Source: an uncultured Parasphingopyxis sp. | GTDB lineage: Bacteria; Pseudomonadota; Alphaproteobacteria; Sphingomonadales; Sphingomonadaceae | Reading direction: 5' to 3' | Length of the DNA stretch: 64,000 nucleotides | NCBI GenBank assembly: GCA_947259005.1 | Contig: CAMYKP010000012.1 | Span: forward strand, 90,384-154,383 | Shown here: positions 52,208 through 63,389 of the stretch, in pieces | Position numbering within the stretch: the stretch's first letter is position 1 | Layout of the letters: each line of letters starts with the position of its first letter | The notes under the pieces: model-generated | Database searches by the model: none | Seen by the model: only the letters and a program-made list of their open reading frames with translations | Told to the model about the DNA's origin: nothing | Program-made: the position numbers and the translations under genes

Positions 52208-52513
52208 CTACCAGCTCGACTTCGTCACACCGGGAATCATGCCCTTGTTGGCCAGATCCCGAAGCGCGATGCGCGAGAGTTTGAATTTACGATAATAGCC
52301 GCGCGGACGACCAGACAGCTCGCACCGGTTACGGATGCGGGTTGGGTTCGCGTTGCGCGGAATTTCCGCCATTTTAAGACGTGCAATCAGCCGCTCGCCA
52401 TCGTCGAGTGACTTGTCGTTCGCCTGTGCCTTCAGCTTGGCGTATTTGGCCGCAAATTTCTTGGCCATACGCTTGCGCTTTTCATTCCGGTTGATGGAAC
52501 TCAGTTTCGCCAT
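52208..52513 (-). CDS. rpsN: 30S ribosomal protein S14
   Basis: A 101-residue S14 of the zinc-free type: the CxxC zinc motif is absent. It has [16 protein letters not shown], and the conserved [22 protein letters not shown] near residue 70. It lies between rplE and rpsH. Confidence 0.97.
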   Translation of the reverse strand: MAKLSSINRNEKRKRMAKKFAAKYAKLKAQANDKSLDDGERLIARLKMAEIPRNANPTRIRNRCELSGRPRGYYRKFKLSRIALRDLANKGMIPGVTKSSW

Positions 52514-52553
52514 GACTTAAGTTCTCGCTCCTTATTGCGAGAAGGGAACGGGC

Positions 52554-53147
52554 TTATGCCGCTGCCTTCTGCTCTTCGTTCTCGGTTTCGTCGGCTTCCG
52601 GCGGGAAGGGGAAGTTGAACAGCCGGAGCAGTTCGCGCGCCTCTTCGTCGGTGGTAGCCGTCGTCGTAACAATTACATCCATGCCGCGTACTTCGTCGAC
52701 ATCGTCATATTTGATCTCGGGGAACACCATCTGTTCCTTGAGACCCATCGCGAAGTTCCCGCGTCCGTCGAAGCTTTTCGGGTTCAGGCCCCGGAAATCT
52801 CGAATACGCGGCATCGCAATCGTGGTCAGCCGGTCAACAAATTCAAACATGCGGTCGCCGCGCAGCGTTACCTTGCAGCCGATCGGCATGCCTTCGCGCA
52901 GCTTGAAACTTGCAATGGACTGTTTGGCGATGGTGATGACCGGCTTCTGGCCAGCAATCTTTTCCATCTCTTCCGCAGCCTTCTGTACGCGCTTCTTGTC
53001 GTCCACGGCTTTGCCGACACCCATATTGATGACGACTTTTTCAATCCGCGGCACCTGCATATGGTTTTTATAGCCGAACTTTTCGGTCATCGCCTTGACG
53101 ATGCGGTCCTTATAGTCGGCGCGTAGACGTGGTGCATAATCAGCCAT
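52554..53147 (-). CDS. rplE: 50S ribosomal protein L5
   Basis: 5S-rRNA-binding protein. The 197-residue protein contains the conserved [11 protein letters not shown] near residue 36 and the core [16 protein letters not shown] near 98. A short acidic C-terminal tail (after about residue 182) extends past the ~180 norm. Its start overlaps the rplX stop by 8 bp. Confidence 0.97.
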   Translation of the reverse strand: MADYAPRLRADYKDRIVKAMTEKFGYKNHMQVPRIEKVVINMGVGKAVDDKKRVQKAAEEMEKIAGQKPVITIAKQSIASFKLREGMPIGCKVTLRGDRMFEFVDRLTTIAMPRIRDFRGLNPKSFDGRGNFAMGLKEQMVFPEIKYDDVDEVRGMDVIVTTTATTDEEARELLRLFNFPFPPEADETENEEQKAAA

Positions 53148-53460
53148 CTATCGTCTCCCCGGAACGCGTAGCAACGCGAACCTTTTTGCCATCCTTGTTG
53201 GTTTCCATACGGACCCGGGTCGGCTTGCCGGTTTTCGGATCCTCGAGAGCGACGTTCGAGATGTGCAGCGGTGCTTCGCTGCGCTCGATGCCGCCTTGCG
53301 GGTTTTGCTGGGTCGGCTTGCGGTGACGGACAGCGATATTCGCGCCTTCCACGACCACCTTGTCCACCTTCGGCAGAACCTTGGTCACGGTCCCGTGCGT
53401 ACCCTTGTTCTTGCCGGCCAGAATGACGACCTTGTCGCCCTTTTTGATATTAGCGGCCAT
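53140..53460 (-). CDS. rplX: 50S ribosomal protein L24
   Basis: Early-assembly, KOW-motif RNA-binding protein. The 106-residue product has [25 protein letters not shown] near residue 6 and [18 protein letters not shown] near 46. It overlaps rplE by 8 bp and starts 2 bp from the rplN stop. Confidence 0.97.
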   Translation of the reverse strand: MAANIKKGDKVVILAGKNKGTHGTVTKVLPKVDKVVVEGANIAVRHRKPTQQNPQGGIERSEAPLHISNVALEDPKTGKPTRVRMETNKDGKKVRVATRSGETIDG

Positions 53461-53462
53461 GA

Positions 53463-53831
53463 CTAGAGAACCTCCGGTGCCAGGCTGACGATTTTCATGT
53501 GACGCGCCGCACGCAGTTCGCGAACGACCGGGCCGAAGATACGCGTACCGATCGGCTCCTTGTTGGCGTTCACGAGAACAGCGGCATTGCTGTCAAAACG
53601 GATCGTCGAGCCGTCCGAGCGCTTCACATCCTTGCGGGTACGCACGATCACAGCGCGATGGACATCGCCCTTTTTGACCTTGCCGCGCGGCGCAGCTTCC
53701 TTGATCGAGACGACGATAATGTCGCCTACGGTCGCGGTACGACGCTTCGAGCCACCCAGCACCTTGATGCACTGGACGCGCTTGGCGCCGCTATTGTCGG
53801 CGACGTCGAGAACTGACTGCATCTGGATCAT
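53463..53831 (-). CDS. rplN: 50S ribosomal protein L14
   Basis: A 122-residue highly conserved protein: [19 protein letters not shown] at the N-terminus, then [22 protein letters not shown] and [25 protein letters not shown]. It is the first gene of the spc block, 50 bp downstream of rpsQ. Confidence 0.98.
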   Translation of the reverse strand: MIQMQSVLDVADNSGAKRVQCIKVLGGSKRRTATVGDIIVVSIKEAAPRGKVKKGDVHRAVIVRTRKDVKRSDGSTIRFDSNAAVLVNANKEPIGTRIFGPVVRELRAARHMKIVSLAPEVL

Positions 53832-53881
53832 CGATCCGTTCCTTCTTCCTCATCTCCGTACAAACGGAGAAACTTCAAAAA

Positions 53882-54217
53882 TTACGCTTCGGTTTTTGCT
53901 TCCGGTTCGCGTGCCGCTTCCAGATCAACTGCATCGGTCTCGGCAATGTCGATTTTCTCGACATGCTTCGGAGCCTTGTGCGTATCGACACGATCAAGAA
54001 CCTTCCAGGTCTTGAGCTTCGAAATCGGCTTCGTTTCCTCGATCCGAACGGTTTCGCCGATGGCGAACTCATTCTTCTCGTCATGGGCGTGATATTTCTT
54101 CGAACGCCGAATAATCTTGCCGTACAGAGGGTGCTTCACCTTCCGTTCGACTTTTACGACGATCGTCTTGTCGGTCTTGTCCGACACAATCATCCCGGTC
54201 AGCACGCGCTTGGGCAT
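53882..54217 (-). CDS. rpsQ: 30S ribosomal protein S17 with acidic C-terminal tail
   Basis: 16S-binding OB-fold protein. The conserved part (residues 1-80) has [18 protein letters not shown] and [20 protein letters not shown] ~27-residue acidic/Ala-rich tail ([19 protein letters not shown]) makes the total 111, against the usual ~80-90. It is the last gene of the S10 block. Confidence 0.96.
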   Translation of the reverse strand: MPKRVLTGMIVSDKTDKTIVVKVERKVKHPLYGKIIRRSKKYHAHDEKNEFAIGETVRIEETKPISKLKTWKVLDRVDTHKAPKHVEKIDIAETDAVDLEAAREPEAKTEA

Positions 54218-54229
54218 TGCAAAAACTCC

Positions 54230-54442
54230 TTAAGCCGTTTCAGCGGCCGCGCGAGCGCGTTCGCCCTGCAGCGTTTTGATACGGGCGATATTGCGCCGGA
54301 CCTCGGTTACCCGGGCCGGTCGTTCAAGCTGGTTCGTCGCCGACTGGAAGCGCAGGTTGAACTGCTCACGCTTCAGGTCAGCGAGTTCCGCTGCCAGCTC
54401 ATCGTCATTCTTGACCCGAAGGTCCTCGATTGGCCGTGCCAT
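54230..54442 (-). CDS. rpmC: 50S ribosomal protein L29
   Basis: A 70-residue two-helix protein with the L29 pattern [21 protein letters not shown] and [19 protein letters not shown]. It is near the tunnel exit, where it helps dock SRP and trigger factor. It lies 11 bp after rplP and 12 bp before rpsQ. Confidence 0.96.
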   Translation of the reverse strand: MARPIEDLRVKNDDELAAELADLKREQFNLRFQSATNQLERPARVTEVRRNIARIKTLQGERARAAAETA

Positions 54443-54453
54443 TGCGGCGCCTC

Positions 54454-54876
54454 CTAGTAAATCGACTCACCAAGGCGGGCGACCACCTTGGTCTTGATCG
54501 GCAATTTCTCGGCCGCACGCTCGAAAGCTACCTTAGCGAGCGGGCCGGGAACGCCGTCCAATTCAAACAAAATTCGGCCAGGCTTGACGCGGGCTGCCCA
54601 ATATTCCGGCGAGCCCTTACCTTTACCCTGACGAACTTCGGCAGGCTTCTTCGAAACCGGCACATCCGGGAAAATACGGATCCACAACCGGCCCTGACGG
54701 CGGATGTGGCGCGTGATCGCGCGGCGAGCCGCTTCGATCTGGCGTGCGGTGATCCGCTCGGGCTCCATCGCCTTCAGGCCGAAAGATCCGAAGTTCAGAT
54801 CCGTTCCACCAGGAGCATTGCCCTTGATCCGGCCCTTAAAGGCCTTGCGGAACTTCGTGCGTTTGGGTTGCAGCAT
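54454..54876 (-). CDS. rplP: 50S ribosomal protein L16
   Basis: Large-subunit protein at the A-site. The 140-residue protein opens [19 protein letters not shown] and has the middle motif [24 protein letters not shown]. It is 21 bp downstream of rpsC and 11 bp before rpmC. Confidence 0.97.
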   Translation of the reverse strand: MLQPKRTKFRKAFKGRIKGNAPGGTDLNFGSFGLKAMEPERITARQIEAARRAITRHIRRQGRLWIRIFPDVPVSKKPAEVRQGKGKGSPEYWAARVKPGRILFELDGVPGPLAKVAFERAAEKLPIKTKVVARLGESIY

Positions 54877-54897
54877 CGTGCCGTACCTTCCTAAAAA

Positions 54898-55599
54898 CTA
54901 GCGTCGCTGCGCCGGACGGACGCCCGAGGTCTGAGCCTCGACCATCAACCGGTCTTGCGCTGTCGGGTCATGGGCCATGATTTCGCCCTTGAAGATCCAA
55001 CATTTGATACCGCAGACACCATAAGCGGTGTGCGCTGCGACTTCGGCGTAATCGACATTGGCGCGCAGCGTGTGCAACGGCACCCGGCCTTCGCGATACC
55101 ATTCGGTCCGCGCGATTTCCGCGCCGCCGAGACGACCACCACAGGTGATCTTGATACCTTCTGCACCAAGACGCAGAGCCGATTGAACGGCACGCTTCAT
55201 GGCGCGGCGGAAGGCAATCCGGCGTTCGAGCTGGTCAGCGACCGACTGGGCCACCAGACGCGCATCGACTTCCGGCTTGCGGATCTCGACGATGTTCAGC
55301 GACACGTCGCTTTCCGTCATCTCGCCAAGCTTCTTGCGCAGCTTTTCAATGTCAGCGCCCTTCTTGCCGATGATCACACCGGGACGGGCAGCATAGACGG
55401 ACACGCGGCACAGCTTTGCCGGACGCTCGATCACTACCTTGGAAATTGCAGCCTGGGCGACATTTTCCATGATGTATTTGCGGATCTTGAGATCTTCGAG
55501 CAGCAGGCGGCCATATTCATTGCCTTCTGCATACCAGCGGCTGTCCCAGGTCCGGTTGATCTGGAGGCGCATGCCAATCGGGTTGGATTTATGACCCAT
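54898..55599 (-). CDS. rpsC: 30S ribosomal protein S3
   Basis: KH-domain protein at the mRNA entry. The 233-residue protein opens [22 protein letters not shown] and has the KH loop [20 protein letters not shown] near residue 70. Its start overlaps the rplV stop by one base (TAATG). Confidence 0.97.
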   Translation of the reverse strand: MGHKSNPIGMRLQINRTWDSRWYAEGNEYGRLLLEDLKIRKYIMENVAQAAISKVVIERPAKLCRVSVYAARPGVIIGKKGADIEKLRKKLGEMTESDVSLNIVEIRKPEVDARLVAQSVADQLERRIAFRRAMKRAVQSALRLGAEGIKITCGGRLGGAEIARTEWYREGRVPLHTLRANVDYAEVAAHTAYGVCGIKCWIFKGEIMAHDPTAQDRLMVEAQTSGVRPAQRR

Positions 55600-55976
55600 T
55601 ACGCGTCTTCCTCTTCACGAACGACAATGCGGATGCGGCTGAACGGCTTCATGATCCGGGCCGAACGGCCACGGGCACGAGCACGCCAGCGCTTCATCGT
55701 CAGCGCCTTGCCGACACTCGCCTCACTGATCACCAGCGCGTCGATGTCGAGATTGTGGTTGTTTTCCGCATTGGCGATTGCCGACTGCAGAACCTTACGA
55801 ACGTCAACCGCCATGGCGCGCTTGGAGAAGCTCAACACATTGAGCGCCTCTTCAGCCTTCTTGCCGCGGATCAGACCGGCGACAAGATTGAGCTTCTGCG
55901 CGGATCCGCGGATCGAACTACCGACTGCATAGGCTTCATTGTCAGCCACGCGGCGGGGATTTGCCTGCTTGCTCAT
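55599..55976 (-). CDS. rplV: 50S ribosomal protein L22
   Basis: Exit-tunnel protein whose loop contacts macrolides in other bacteria. The 125-residue protein has [24 protein letters not shown] near residue 24 and a typical [18 protein letters not shown] loop near residue 90. It is 2 bp from rpsS and overlaps rpsC by one base. Confidence 0.97.
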   Translation of the reverse strand: MSKQANPRRVADNEAYAVGSSIRGSAQKLNLVAGLIRGKKAEEALNVLSFSKRAMAVDVRKVLQSAIANAENNHNLDIDALVISEASVGKALTMKRWRARARGRSARIMKPFSRIRIVVREEEDA

Positions 55977-55978
55977 GC

Positions 55979-56251
55979 CTAGCGCCCCTTCTTGTCGGCC
56001 ATATGGCCGGGGAAGAAACGGGTCGGAGCGAACTCGCCGAGCTTGTGCCCGACCATGTCCTCATTCACCGACACCGGCACAAACTTGCGGCCATTATAGA
56101 CGTTGAAGGTCAAACCTACGAACTGCGGCAGGATCGTCGAACGGCGCGACCAGGTCTTGATCGGCTTGTTCGAGTTTTCGTCCTGCGCCGTTTCGGCTTT
56201 CTTCAGGAGATGAAGGTCTACAAAGGGACCTTTCCATACGGAACGGGCCAT
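55979..56251 (-). CDS. rpsS: 30S ribosomal protein S19
   Basis: Head protein forming a pair with S13. The 90-residue protein opens [20 protein letters not shown] and has the conserved [24 protein letters not shown]. It lies 2 bp from rplB. Confidence 0.98.
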   Translation of the reverse strand: MARSVWKGPFVDLHLLKKAETAQDENSNKPIKTWSRRSTILPQFVGLTFNVYNGRKFVPVSVNEDMVGHKLGEFAPTRFFPGHMADKKGR

Positions 56252-56253
56252 GA

Positions 56254-57093
56254 CTACCTCTTCTTCTTCTTGTGCCGCGAACGGATGATCATCTTGTTCG
56301 AAGCAGCCTTGGGATTACGGGTACGGGCGCCCTTGGCGGACTTGCCCGTTGGCGAAACCGGATGGCGTCCACCGGAGGTCTTGCCCTCACCACCACCATG
56401 CGGGTGATCGACAGGGTTCTTGGCGACACCGCGTGTCAGCGGCTTGATGCCGCGCCAGCGATTACGGCCAGCCTTGGCAAAATAGGTGTTCGAGTTGTCC
56501 GGGTTTGAAACCGCGCCAACCGTACCCATGCAGTCCGCAGGAACGAAACGCTGCTCGCCGGACTTGAGGCGCACCATGACCATGCCGCGATCGCGACCGA
56601 CCAGCTGAACATAGGTGCCGGCAGCACGGGCGATCTGCCCGCCCTTGCCCGGACGCATTTCGATATTGTGGCAGATCGTACCGACCGGCATCTGACCGAG
56701 GAGCATGGCATTGCCAGGCTTGGTATCGGTCTTTTCGCCAGCAATGACGGTATCGCCAACATCGAGACGCTGCGGCGCGATAATGTAGGACAGTTCGCCA
56801 TCGGCATATTTCAGCAGCGCGATGAATGCGGAACGGTTCGGATCATATTCGATCCGCTCTACCGTGGCTTCCACATCCCATTTCCGCCGCTTGAAATCGA
56901 CCTTGCGATATTTCTGCTTGTGACCGCCGCCGATGCCGCGAGCCGTGACATGGCCCATATTGTTGCGGCCACCGGTCTTGCGCTTGCCTTCGACAAGCGA
57001 CTTGACGGGTCCGCCCTTCCAGAGGCCGGACTTGTCGACAATAACGAGATGGCGCCGGCCAGGGCTCGTCGGTTTGGCTGATTTAAGTGCCAT
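56254..57093 (-). CDS. rplB: 50S ribosomal protein L2
   Basis: 23S peptidyl-transferase-centre protein. The 279-residue protein has the [22 protein letters not shown]-terminus, then [15 protein letters not shown] and the signature [16 protein letters not shown] near residue 222. The Gly-His pair around the catalytic-centre loop is intact. It starts 2 bp from the rplW stop. Confidence 0.98.
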   Translation of the reverse strand: MALKSAKPTSPGRRHLVIVDKSGLWKGGPVKSLVEGKRKTGGRNNMGHVTARGIGGGHKQKYRKVDFKRRKWDVEATVERIEYDPNRSAFIALLKYADGELSYIIAPQRLDVGDTVIAGEKTDTKPGNAMLLGQMPVGTICHNIEMRPGKGGQIARAAGTYVQLVGRDRGMVMVRLKSGEQRFVPADCMGTVGAVSNPDNSNTYFAKAGRNRWRGIKPLTRGVAKNPVDHPHGGGEGKTSGGRHPVSPTGKSAKGARTRNPKAASNKMIIRSRHKKKKR

Positions 57094-57095
57094 GA

Positions 57096-57410
57096 CTAGA
57101 TCCCCGTCGTAACGTCAATGGAATCGCCATCAGCAAGCGTAACAACCGCTTTCTTGATGTCGTTCCGTTTGTAGGGACGACCCTTCCAGAGCTTCTTCTT
57201 GCCCTTCTGGATCAGCGTGTTCACGCCGGTTACCCGGACATCGAACAACGCCTCAACAGCCGCCTTGATGGCGGGTTTGGTCGCATCCTTGCTGACCCGG
57301 AAAACAACCGCGTTGTTTTCGGTCAGCAAAGTGGATTTCTCGGTGATGTGCGGACCCTTGATCACGTCATAATGCTCAAGCGCAACCGCTTCGGTTTTCT
57401 TTTTAGCCAT
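57096..57410 (-). CDS. rplW: 50S ribosomal protein L23
   Basis: Exit-site protein and docking point for trigger factor and SRP. Start ATG 57410 ([20 protein letters not shown]) gives 104 residues; a longer frame start is less likely. It has [10 protein letters not shown] and [18 protein letters not shown]. It overlaps the rplD stop by 8 bp. Confidence 0.96.
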   Translation of the reverse strand: MAKKKTEAVALEHYDVIKGPHITEKSTLLTENNAVVFRVSKDATKPAIKAAVEALFDVRVTGVNTLIQKGKKKLWKGRPYKRNDIKKAVVTLADGDSIDVTTGI

Positions 57411-58029
57411 TGAAGCGCGCCTCCAGCTGCTCAACCGCCGCGCGGGTCAGAACCAGCGTTTCGTGATTGAGGATGTCATAGACGTTGGCGCCCATCGCCG
57501 GCATCACATCGACGCCGATAATATTGGCCGATGCCTTGCGGAAGTTATCGTTCACGGCTTCGCCGTCGATAACCAGCGCAGACTTGCCCAGGCCAAGCTT
57601 GTCGAAATGACCCTTGAGCGCCTTTGTTTTCATTTCCTTGAGATCGATATTCTCGACGATGATCAGGCTTTCGGCCTTGACCTTCGAAGAGAGCGCCATC
57701 TTCAGGCCCAGCGCACGAACCTTCTTGTTCAGCGACGGATCGAAATCACGCTTGCGAGCACCATGGGCCTTGCCGCCACCGATGAAGATCGGCGCACGAC
57801 GATCGCCATGACGAGCGGTACCGCCGCCTTTTTGCTTGCCATATTTCTTGCCGGTGCGGTTTACATCGGAACGTTCGCGGGTCGCACGGGCTGTCGCACG
57901 GCGCTTTTCAAGCTGCCACGTAACAACACGGTGCATGATATCGGCACGCGGATCGAGACCGAAAATCTCGTCCTTGAGATCGATATCGCCCTTGGCTTTG
58001 GCGTCGAGGGTCTTGACCTTGATCTTCAT
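57403..58029 (-). CDS. rplD: 50S ribosomal protein L4
   Basis: 23S-binding protein; in E. coli it also represses the S10 operon by attenuation. The 208-residue protein opens [18 protein letters not shown] and has the loop [26 protein letters not shown] near residue 68. The C-terminus has [25 protein letters not shown]. It lies between rplC and rplW. Confidence 0.97.
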   Translation of the reverse strand: MKIKVKTLDAKAKGDIDLKDEIFGLDPRADIMHRVVTWQLEKRRATARATRERSDVNRTGKKYGKQKGGGTARHGDRRAPIFIGGGKAHGARKRDFDPSLNKKVRALGLKMALSSKVKAESLIIVENIDLKEMKTKALKGHFDKLGLGKSALVIDGEAVNDNFRKASANIIGVDVMPAMGANVYDILNHETLVLTRAAVEQLEARFNG

Positions 58030-58032
58030 GGC

Positions 58033-58878
58033 TTAGCCCTCCTTCTTCGCGTCATCGCCGGCATTGTCATCCGACTTGGGGGCTTCGGCAGGCGCTGCTG
58101 CGGCTGCTTCGATTTCTGCATTCGTCGGACCGGCCTCTGCTTCGTGCACGGCGGCATCTTCGATCATGCCTGCAGGCGCATCCTCGGTTGCCGTTTCATC
58201 GGCATTGCGGCGCAGGCCGCCCGGGATCGGTGCATCGGCATGAAGCGGAACCTTCATGGCATCGTTGACGAGAAGCCAGGCGCCCTTGTGACCGGGAACC
58301 GAGCCCTTGATGAAGATAAGGCCGCGAGCCGCGTCCGTGCGCACAACTTCCAGATTCTGCTGGGTGCGCTGACGGTCGCCCATATGGCCGGCCATCTTCT
58401 TGTTCTTGAAAACCTTGCCCGGATCCTGGCGCTGACCCGTCGAACCGTGCGAACGGTGAGAGATCGAAACACCATGCGTTGCGCGTAAACCGCCAAAACC
58501 ATGACGCTTCATGGCACCGGCAAAGCCTTTACCTTGCGTCTGGCCCGTTACGTCAACGATCTGACCGGCGACAAAATGGTCGGCTGTCAGCGTCGCTCCG
58601 ACGGGAAGCAGAGCTTCTTCATCAACACGAAACTCAACAACCCGCAATTTGGGCTCGACTTCATTTTTCGCGAAATGGCCACGGACCGGCTTCGAAACAT
58701 TTTTCGCCTTGGCCGTACCGGCACCCAGCTGCACGGCGGTATATCCGTCGCGCTCTGCTTCGCGGACCGACACCACCTGACAGTTATCCAGCTGCAGTAC
58801 GGTAACCGGCACATGCCGACCGTCTGCCTGGAACAGGCGGGTCATCCCCATTTTCTTCGCGATAACGCCACTGCGCAT
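58033..58878 (-). CDS. rplC: 50S ribosomal protein L3 with acidic/Ala-rich C-terminal tail
   Basis: Core assembly protein near the peptidyl transferase centre. Start ATG 58878 gives [16 protein letters not shown] and 281 residues; a start at 58896 is less likely. The core has the loop [22 protein letters not shown] near residue 150. From about residue 215 a ~65-residue Ala/Glu/Asp-rich tail follows ([19 protein letters not shown] and more), unlike the ~210-residue E. coli L3. Confidence 0.96.
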   Translation of the reverse strand: MRSGVIAKKMGMTRLFQADGRHVPVTVLQLDNCQVVSVREAERDGYTAVQLGAGTAKAKNVSKPVRGHFAKNEVEPKLRVVEFRVDEEALLPVGATLTADHFVAGQIVDVTGQTQGKGFAGAMKRHGFGGLRATHGVSISHRSHGSTGQRQDPGKVFKNKKMAGHMGDRQRTQQNLEVVRTDAARGLIFIKGSVPGHKGAWLLVNDAMKVPLHADAPIPGGLRRNADETATEDAPAGMIEDAAVHEAEAGPTNAEIEAAAAAPAEAPKSDDNAGDDAKKEG

Positions 58879-59068
58879 CACAGCAATTCTCCTCAACAGA
58901 GGCCCACGACATGATTGCCGCGGGCATGATCAACCCAAATTTCCATGCATCGCCCCGTCCGGGCTGAGCGCCTCGCGGAAAACCGCGAAGCAGACGGGGG
59001 ACGCAGACCACAGCATTGCTGCGCGGTATCCCAATATTTGCCGCCCTCAATTTCGGGCGGCGCGCTGG

Positions 59069-59380
59069 CTAGGCCAGTTTAATCTCAACATCGACACCGG
59101 CGGCCAGATCGAGCTTCATAAGCGCATCAACCGTCTGCGGTGTCGGCTGCACGATATCGAGCAGCCTTTTGTACGTGCGAACCTCAAACTGCTCGCGCGA
59201 CTTCTTGTCGACATGCGGGCCACGGTTCACCGTGAATTTTTCAATTCGCGTAGGCATCGGAATGGGTCCGCGAATAAGTGCGCCAGTACGACGGGCCGTA
59301 TCGGCGATGTCGCCGGTTGCCTGATCGAGCACGCGATGATCGAATGCTTTCAGACGAATACGAATATTCTGCGTTTCCAT
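59069..59380 (-). CDS. rpsJ: 30S ribosomal protein S10
   Basis: Head protein, also the antitermination factor NusE. Start ATG 59380 gives [19 protein letters not shown] and 103 residues. The C-terminal [15 protein letters not shown] is typical. It is the first gene of the S10 block, separated from tuf by tandem hairpins, so it probably has its own promoter near 59390-59500. Confidence 0.97.
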   Translation of the reverse strand: METQNIRIRLKAFDHRVLDQATGDIADTARRTGALIRGPIPMPTRIEKFTVNRGPHVDKKSREQFEVRTYKRLLDIVQPTPQTVDALMKLDLAAGVDVEIKLA

Positions 59381-59409
59381 GTCCAACTACCGATGCGAAA
59401 GAGCCAAAA

Positions 59410-59425
59410 CCCGGCCGGAACCGGG
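59410..59425 (-). promoter_or_regulatory. Leader hairpin just upstream of rpsJ
   Basis: On the minus strand CCCGG-TTCCGG-CCGGG is followed by TTTT (59406-59409), a small terminator-like hairpin starting 45 bases before the rpsJ ATG. It could be a second terminator for tuf, or an attenuator in the S10 leader (inference). Confidence 0.4.
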
Positions 59426-59429
59426 CTCT

Positions 59430-59481
59430 TAAACCAATTAAAACAAAAGCAAGCCGCCCGACTCCCAAGGGAATCGGGCGG
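59430..59481 (-). terminator. Terminator after tuf
   Basis: On the minus strand a 13-bp stem CCGCCCGATTCCC / GGGAGTCGGGCGG (complement of 59454-59481, one G-T pair, 2-base loop) is followed by CTTGCTTTTGTTTTAATTGG (59434-59453). It lies 18 bases past the tuf stop and separates the str genes from the S10 block. Confidence 0.85.
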
Positions 59482-59498
59482 GCTATGCGCATTCTATA

Positions 59499-60689
59499 CT
59501 ATGCAGAGATGTCGCCGACAACCCCTGCACCGACCGTGCGGCCACCTTCGCGAATTGCGAAGCGGAGACCCTGGTCCATGGCGATCGGAGCGATCAGCTT
59601 GACGCCAAGCTTAACATTGTCGCCAGGCATGACCATCTCGGTGCCCTCGGGCAGAGTGATCTCGCCGGTAACGTCCGTCGTGCGGAAGTAGAACTGCGGA
59701 CGATAGTTGGCGAAGAACGGCGTGTGACGGCCACCTTCGTCTTTCGACAGCACGTAAACTTCAGCCGAGAATTCGGTGTGCGGCGTGATCGAGCCGGGCT
59801 TGGCCAGAACCTGGCCGCGCTCAACACCTTCACGCTCAACGCCGCGCAGCAGCGCACCGATATTGTCGCCTGCGCGACCTTCGTCGAGCAGCTTGCGGAA
59901 CATTTCAACGCCGGTGACGGTCGTCTTCGTCGTATCCTTGATACCAACGATTTCAACTTCGTCACCCGTGTTGACGATGCCGGTTTCGACACGGCCGGTA
60001 ACAACCGTACCGCGACCGGAAATCGAGAACACGTCCTCGATCGGCATCAGGAACGGCTTGTCGAGCGGACGTTCGGGCTGCGGGATATAATCGTCGACAG
60101 CTTTCATCAGCTCGAGGATCGAGTTCTTGCCGATCTCGTCGTCACGGCCTTCAAGAGCGGCCAGTGCCGAACCCTTGACGATCGGAATATCGTCGCCCGG
60201 GAAATCGTAGCTCGAAAGCAGTTCGCGGATTTCCATTTCGACGAGCTCGAGAAGCTCTTCGTCGTCAACCTGGTCGACCTTGTTCATGTAAACGACCATG
60301 GCCGGCACGCCGACCTGCTTGGCGAGCAGGATGTGCTCGCGGGTCTGCGGCATGGGGCCGTCAGCTGCGTTCACAACGAGGATCGCGCCGTCCATCTGGG
60401 CGGCACCGGTGATCATGTTCTTCACATAGTCGGCGTGGCCCGGGCAATCGACGTGCGCATAGTGACGGGCTTCGGTTTCATATTCGACATGTGCGGTCGA
60501 AATGGTGATGCCGCGCTCGCGCTCTTCAGGAGCTTTGTCGATATTTGCGAAATCAACGGCTACGCCGCCGGTGGATTCCGCGAGAACCTTGGTAATAGCA
60601 GCCGTCAGCGTCGTCTTACCATGGTCAACATGGCCGATCGTGCCGATATTGCAGTGCGGTTTGGTCCGCTCAAACTTTGCTTTGCCCAT
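59499..60689 (-). CDS. tuf: EF-Tu, elongation factor Tu
   Basis: GTPase that brings aminoacyl-tRNA to the ribosome. The 396-residue protein opens [19 protein letters not shown]-like [19 protein letters not shown], with P-loop GHVDHGKTT near 19-27, NKVD near 135 and the C-terminal [16 protein letters not shown]. It is the last gene of the rpsL-rpsG-fusA-tuf operon. Only one tuf copy is in this window. Confidence 0.98.
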   Translation of the reverse strand: MGKAKFERTKPHCNIGTIGHVDHGKTTLTAAITKVLAESTGGVAVDFANIDKAPEERERGITISTAHVEYETEARHYAHVDCPGHADYVKNMITGAAQMDGAILVVNAADGPMPQTREHILLAKQVGVPAMVVYMNKVDQVDDEELLELVEMEIRELLSSYDFPGDDIPIVKGSALAALEGRDDEIGKNSILELMKAVDDYIPQPERPLDKPFLMPIEDVFSISGRGTVVTGRVETGIVNTGDEVEIVGIKDTTKTTVTGVEMFRKLLDEGRAGDNIGALLRGVEREGVERGQVLAKPGSITPHTEFSAEVYVLSKDEGGRHTPFFANYRPQFYFRTTDVTGEITLPEGTEMVMPGDNVKLGVKLIAPIAMDQGLRFAIREGGRTVGAGVVGDISA

Positions 60690-60738
60690 AATAAATTCCT
60701 TGTCTTTCTTACGTCTCTAAAAATCTAGCTACCGAACT

Positions 60739-62817
60739 TTATGCAAGTTTGGCCTTCACTTCATCAGCAACCTGCTGCGGCACTTCCTCATAGTGAGAGA
60801 ACTGCATCGTATACTGGGCACGCCCCTGACTGAACGAGCGCAGCTCATTAACGTAGCCGAACATATTAGCAAGAGGCACAATCGCATCGACCGTCTGGGC
60901 ATTGCCCCGACTGTCAGTGCCCTGGACCTGACCGCGACGGCTGTTCAAGTCGCCGATTACATCGCCCAGATAGTCTTCCGGGGTCACAACCTCAACCTTC
61001 ATGACAGGTTCGAGCAGCTTGATGCCGGCTTTTTGCGCAACTTCACGCATCGCGGCACGTCCGCAGATCTCGAATGCCAGCGCCGACGAGTCGACGTCAT
61101 GATATTTACCGTCGAGCAGCTGGATCGCGAAATCGATGATCGGGAAGCCGATAAGCGAACCGGTCTCGGCCGTTTCGCGCATGCCTTTTTCGACCGAAGG
61201 AATATATTCCTTGGGAACGTTACCACCCTTGACCGAATCTTCGAACGTAATGCCCGAACCGCGCTCGCCCGGCTGAACCGCAATCTTGACCTCGGCGAAC
61301 TGACCCGAACCACCCGACTGCTTCTTATGGGTGTAGGTAAGCTCAACCGGCTTGGCCAAGCTTTCGCGATAGGCAACCTGCGGCGCGCCGACATTGGCGT
61401 CCACCTTGAATTCGCGCTTCATGCGATCGACGAGGATCTCGAGATGGAGCTCGCCCATCCCCTTGATGATCGTCTGGCCGCTTTCATAATCGCTGGTCAC
61501 GCGGAAAGACGGATCTTCCTGTGCGAGGCGATTGAGCGCGATGCCCATCTTTTCCTGGTCGGCCTTGGTTTTCGGTTCGACGGCAACCTCGATAACGGGA
61601 TCGGGGAAGTCCATGCGCTCCAGAATAACCGGCGCATTCGATGCGGACAGCGTATCGCCCGTCGTCACATCTTTCAGGCCGGCAATAGCAACGATGTCGC
61701 CAGCATAGGCGACCTCGATATCTTCGCGGTCATTCGCATGCATAAGCAACATGCGGCCGATTTTCTCTTTCGAGTCCTTGACCGAGTTCAGCACCTGGTC
61801 GGACCGCGAAAGCTTGCCGGAATAAATGCGGCAGAAGGTCAGCGTACCGACAAAGGGGTCGGTCATGATCTTGAACGCCAGCGCGGAGAACGGCGCAGTA
61901 TCGTCTGCAGCGCGCGTTACTTCCTCATCTTCCGTGCCCGGCTTGACGCCCTTGATGGCAGGAACGTCGAGCGGCGACGGCAGATAATCGACCACGGCGT
62001 CGAGCAGCGGCTGAACGCCTTTGTTCTTGAAGGCCGAGCCACACAGAACCGGAACGAACCGCTGGTCCAGCGTACCCTTGCGGATCAGCTTCTTCAGCGT
62101 TTCCAGATCGGGAAGATCGCCTTCCAAATATGCGGTCATGATTTCGTCGTCCTGCTCGACGGCAAGCTCGATCATTTCTTCGCGAGCAGCTGCGGCGGCT
62201 TCGACCATATCTTCGGGAATGTCGGTGATTTCATATTCCGCGCCAAGCGATTCATCTTTCCAGATGATCGCATTGTTGGCGACGAGATCGACAATGCCCT
62301 TGAGATCCGATTCAAGACCGATCGGGAGGGTCAGCACCAGCGGGGTCGCGCCCAGCCGGTCCTTGATCATGTCGACACACATGTCGAAATTGGCGCCCGT
62401 GCGATCGAGCTTGTTGATGAAGCACATCCGCGGCACCTTGTACCGGTCAGCCTGACGCCAGACGGTTTCGGACTGCGGCTCAACACCGGCAACGCCGTCG
62501 AACACGGCAACCGCGCCGTCGAGCACGCGGAGAGCACGCTCGACTTCAATCGTGAAGTCCACATGGCCGGGCGTATCGATGATGTTGATCCGGTGATCTT
62601 TCCAGAACGTCGTCGTCGCAGCAGAGGTAATGGTAATACCACGCTCCTGCTCCTGCTCCATCCAATCCATCGTCGCGGCGCCGTCATGGACTTCGCCGAT
62701 CTTGTAGGATTTGCCTGTGTAATACAGGATGCGTTCGGTCGTCGTCGTCTTACCAGCATCGATGTGCGCCATGATGCCGATATTACGATACATGTCGATC
62801 GAAGTGTCGCGGGCCAT
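60739..62817 (-). CDS. fusA: EF-G, elongation factor G
   Basis: GTPase that drives translocation. The 692-residue protein has the P-loop [18 protein letters not shown] near residue 14, the switch [13 protein letters not shown], and the C-terminal [22 protein letters not shown]. It follows rpsG by 77 bp and precedes tuf by 49 bp, the standard str order. Confidence 0.98.
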   Translation of the reverse strand: MARDTSIDMYRNIGIMAHIDAGKTTTTERILYYTGKSYKIGEVHDGAATMDWMEQEQERGITITSAATTTFWKDHRINIIDTPGHVDFTIEVERALRVLDGAVAVFDGVAGVEPQSETVWRQADRYKVPRMCFINKLDRTGANFDMCVDMIKDRLGATPLVLTLPIGLESDLKGIVDLVANNAIIWKDESLGAEYEITDIPEDMVEAAAAAREEMIELAVEQDDEIMTAYLEGDLPDLETLKKLIRKGTLDQRFVPVLCGSAFKNKGVQPLLDAVVDYLPSPLDVPAIKGVKPGTEDEEVTRAADDTAPFSALAFKIMTDPFVGTLTFCRIYSGKLSRSDQVLNSVKDSKEKIGRMLLMHANDREDIEVAYAGDIVAIAGLKDVTTGDTLSASNAPVILERMDFPDPVIEVAVEPKTKADQEKMGIALNRLAQEDPSFRVTSDYESGQTIIKGMGELHLEILVDRMKREFKVDANVGAPQVAYRESLAKPVELTYTHKKQSGGSGQFAEVKIAVQPGERGSGITFEDSVKGGNVPKEYIPSVEKGMRETAETGSLIGFPIIDFAIQLLDGKYHDVDSSALAFEICGRAAMREVAQKAGIKLLEPVMKVEVVTPEDYLGDVIGDLNSRRGQVQGTDSRGNAQTVDAIVPLANMFGYVNELRSFSQGRAQYTMQFSHYEEVPQQVADEVKAKLA

Positions 62818-62894
62818 TGTAGTGCTCCATTGCCGGCAGCGTGCCGGCGGGTCAGTGGTTCGAAAGTATCAGCGGATCTACCGCTGACCCGTTG

Positions 62895-63365
62895 TTACCA
62901 ACGGTAGTGAGAGAATGCGCGGTTGGCTTCGGCCATCTTGTGCGTGTCTTCACGCTTCTTGACCGCATTGCCGCGATTGTTGGACGCATCCATCAATTCA
63001 CCGGAAAGGCGCGCCGCCATCGTATTTTCACCGCGGCTGCGAGCAGCGCCGATGAGCCAGCGAATGGCCAGCGCCTGGGCGCGCTCGGGGCGAACCTCGA
63101 CCGGCACCTGATAGGTGGCACCGCCAACACGGCGGCTCCGGACTTCAACGCCCGGCTTGATGTTGTTCAATGCGTCATGAAACACCTGCATCGGATCAGC
63201 CTTGGACTTCGCTTCGACCTGGTCGAGCGCGCCATAGACGATGCCTTCAGCGACGGACTTCTTGCCGTCATACATCAGGTTGTTCATGAATTTCGAAAGC
63301 ACCTGATCTCCAAATTTGGGATCGGGCAGAATTTCCCGTTTCTCGGGACGGCGACGACGTGACAT
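62895..63365 (-). CDS. rpsG: 30S ribosomal protein S7
   Basis: 16S-binding head protein that also represses the str operon by mRNA binding in E. coli. The 156-residue protein opens [21 protein letters not shown] and has the C-terminal [21 protein letters not shown]. Start 24 bp after rpsL. Confidence 0.98.
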   Translation of the reverse strand: MSRRRRPEKREILPDPKFGDQVLSKFMNNLMYDGKKSVAEGIVYGALDQVEAKSKADPMQVFHDALNNIKPGVEVRSRRVGGATYQVPVEVRPERAQALAIRWLIGAARSRGENTMAARLSGELMDASNNRGNAVKKREDTHKMAEANRAFSHYRW

Positions 63366-63389
63366 ATCGTTAAACCTCTTCGATCAATC

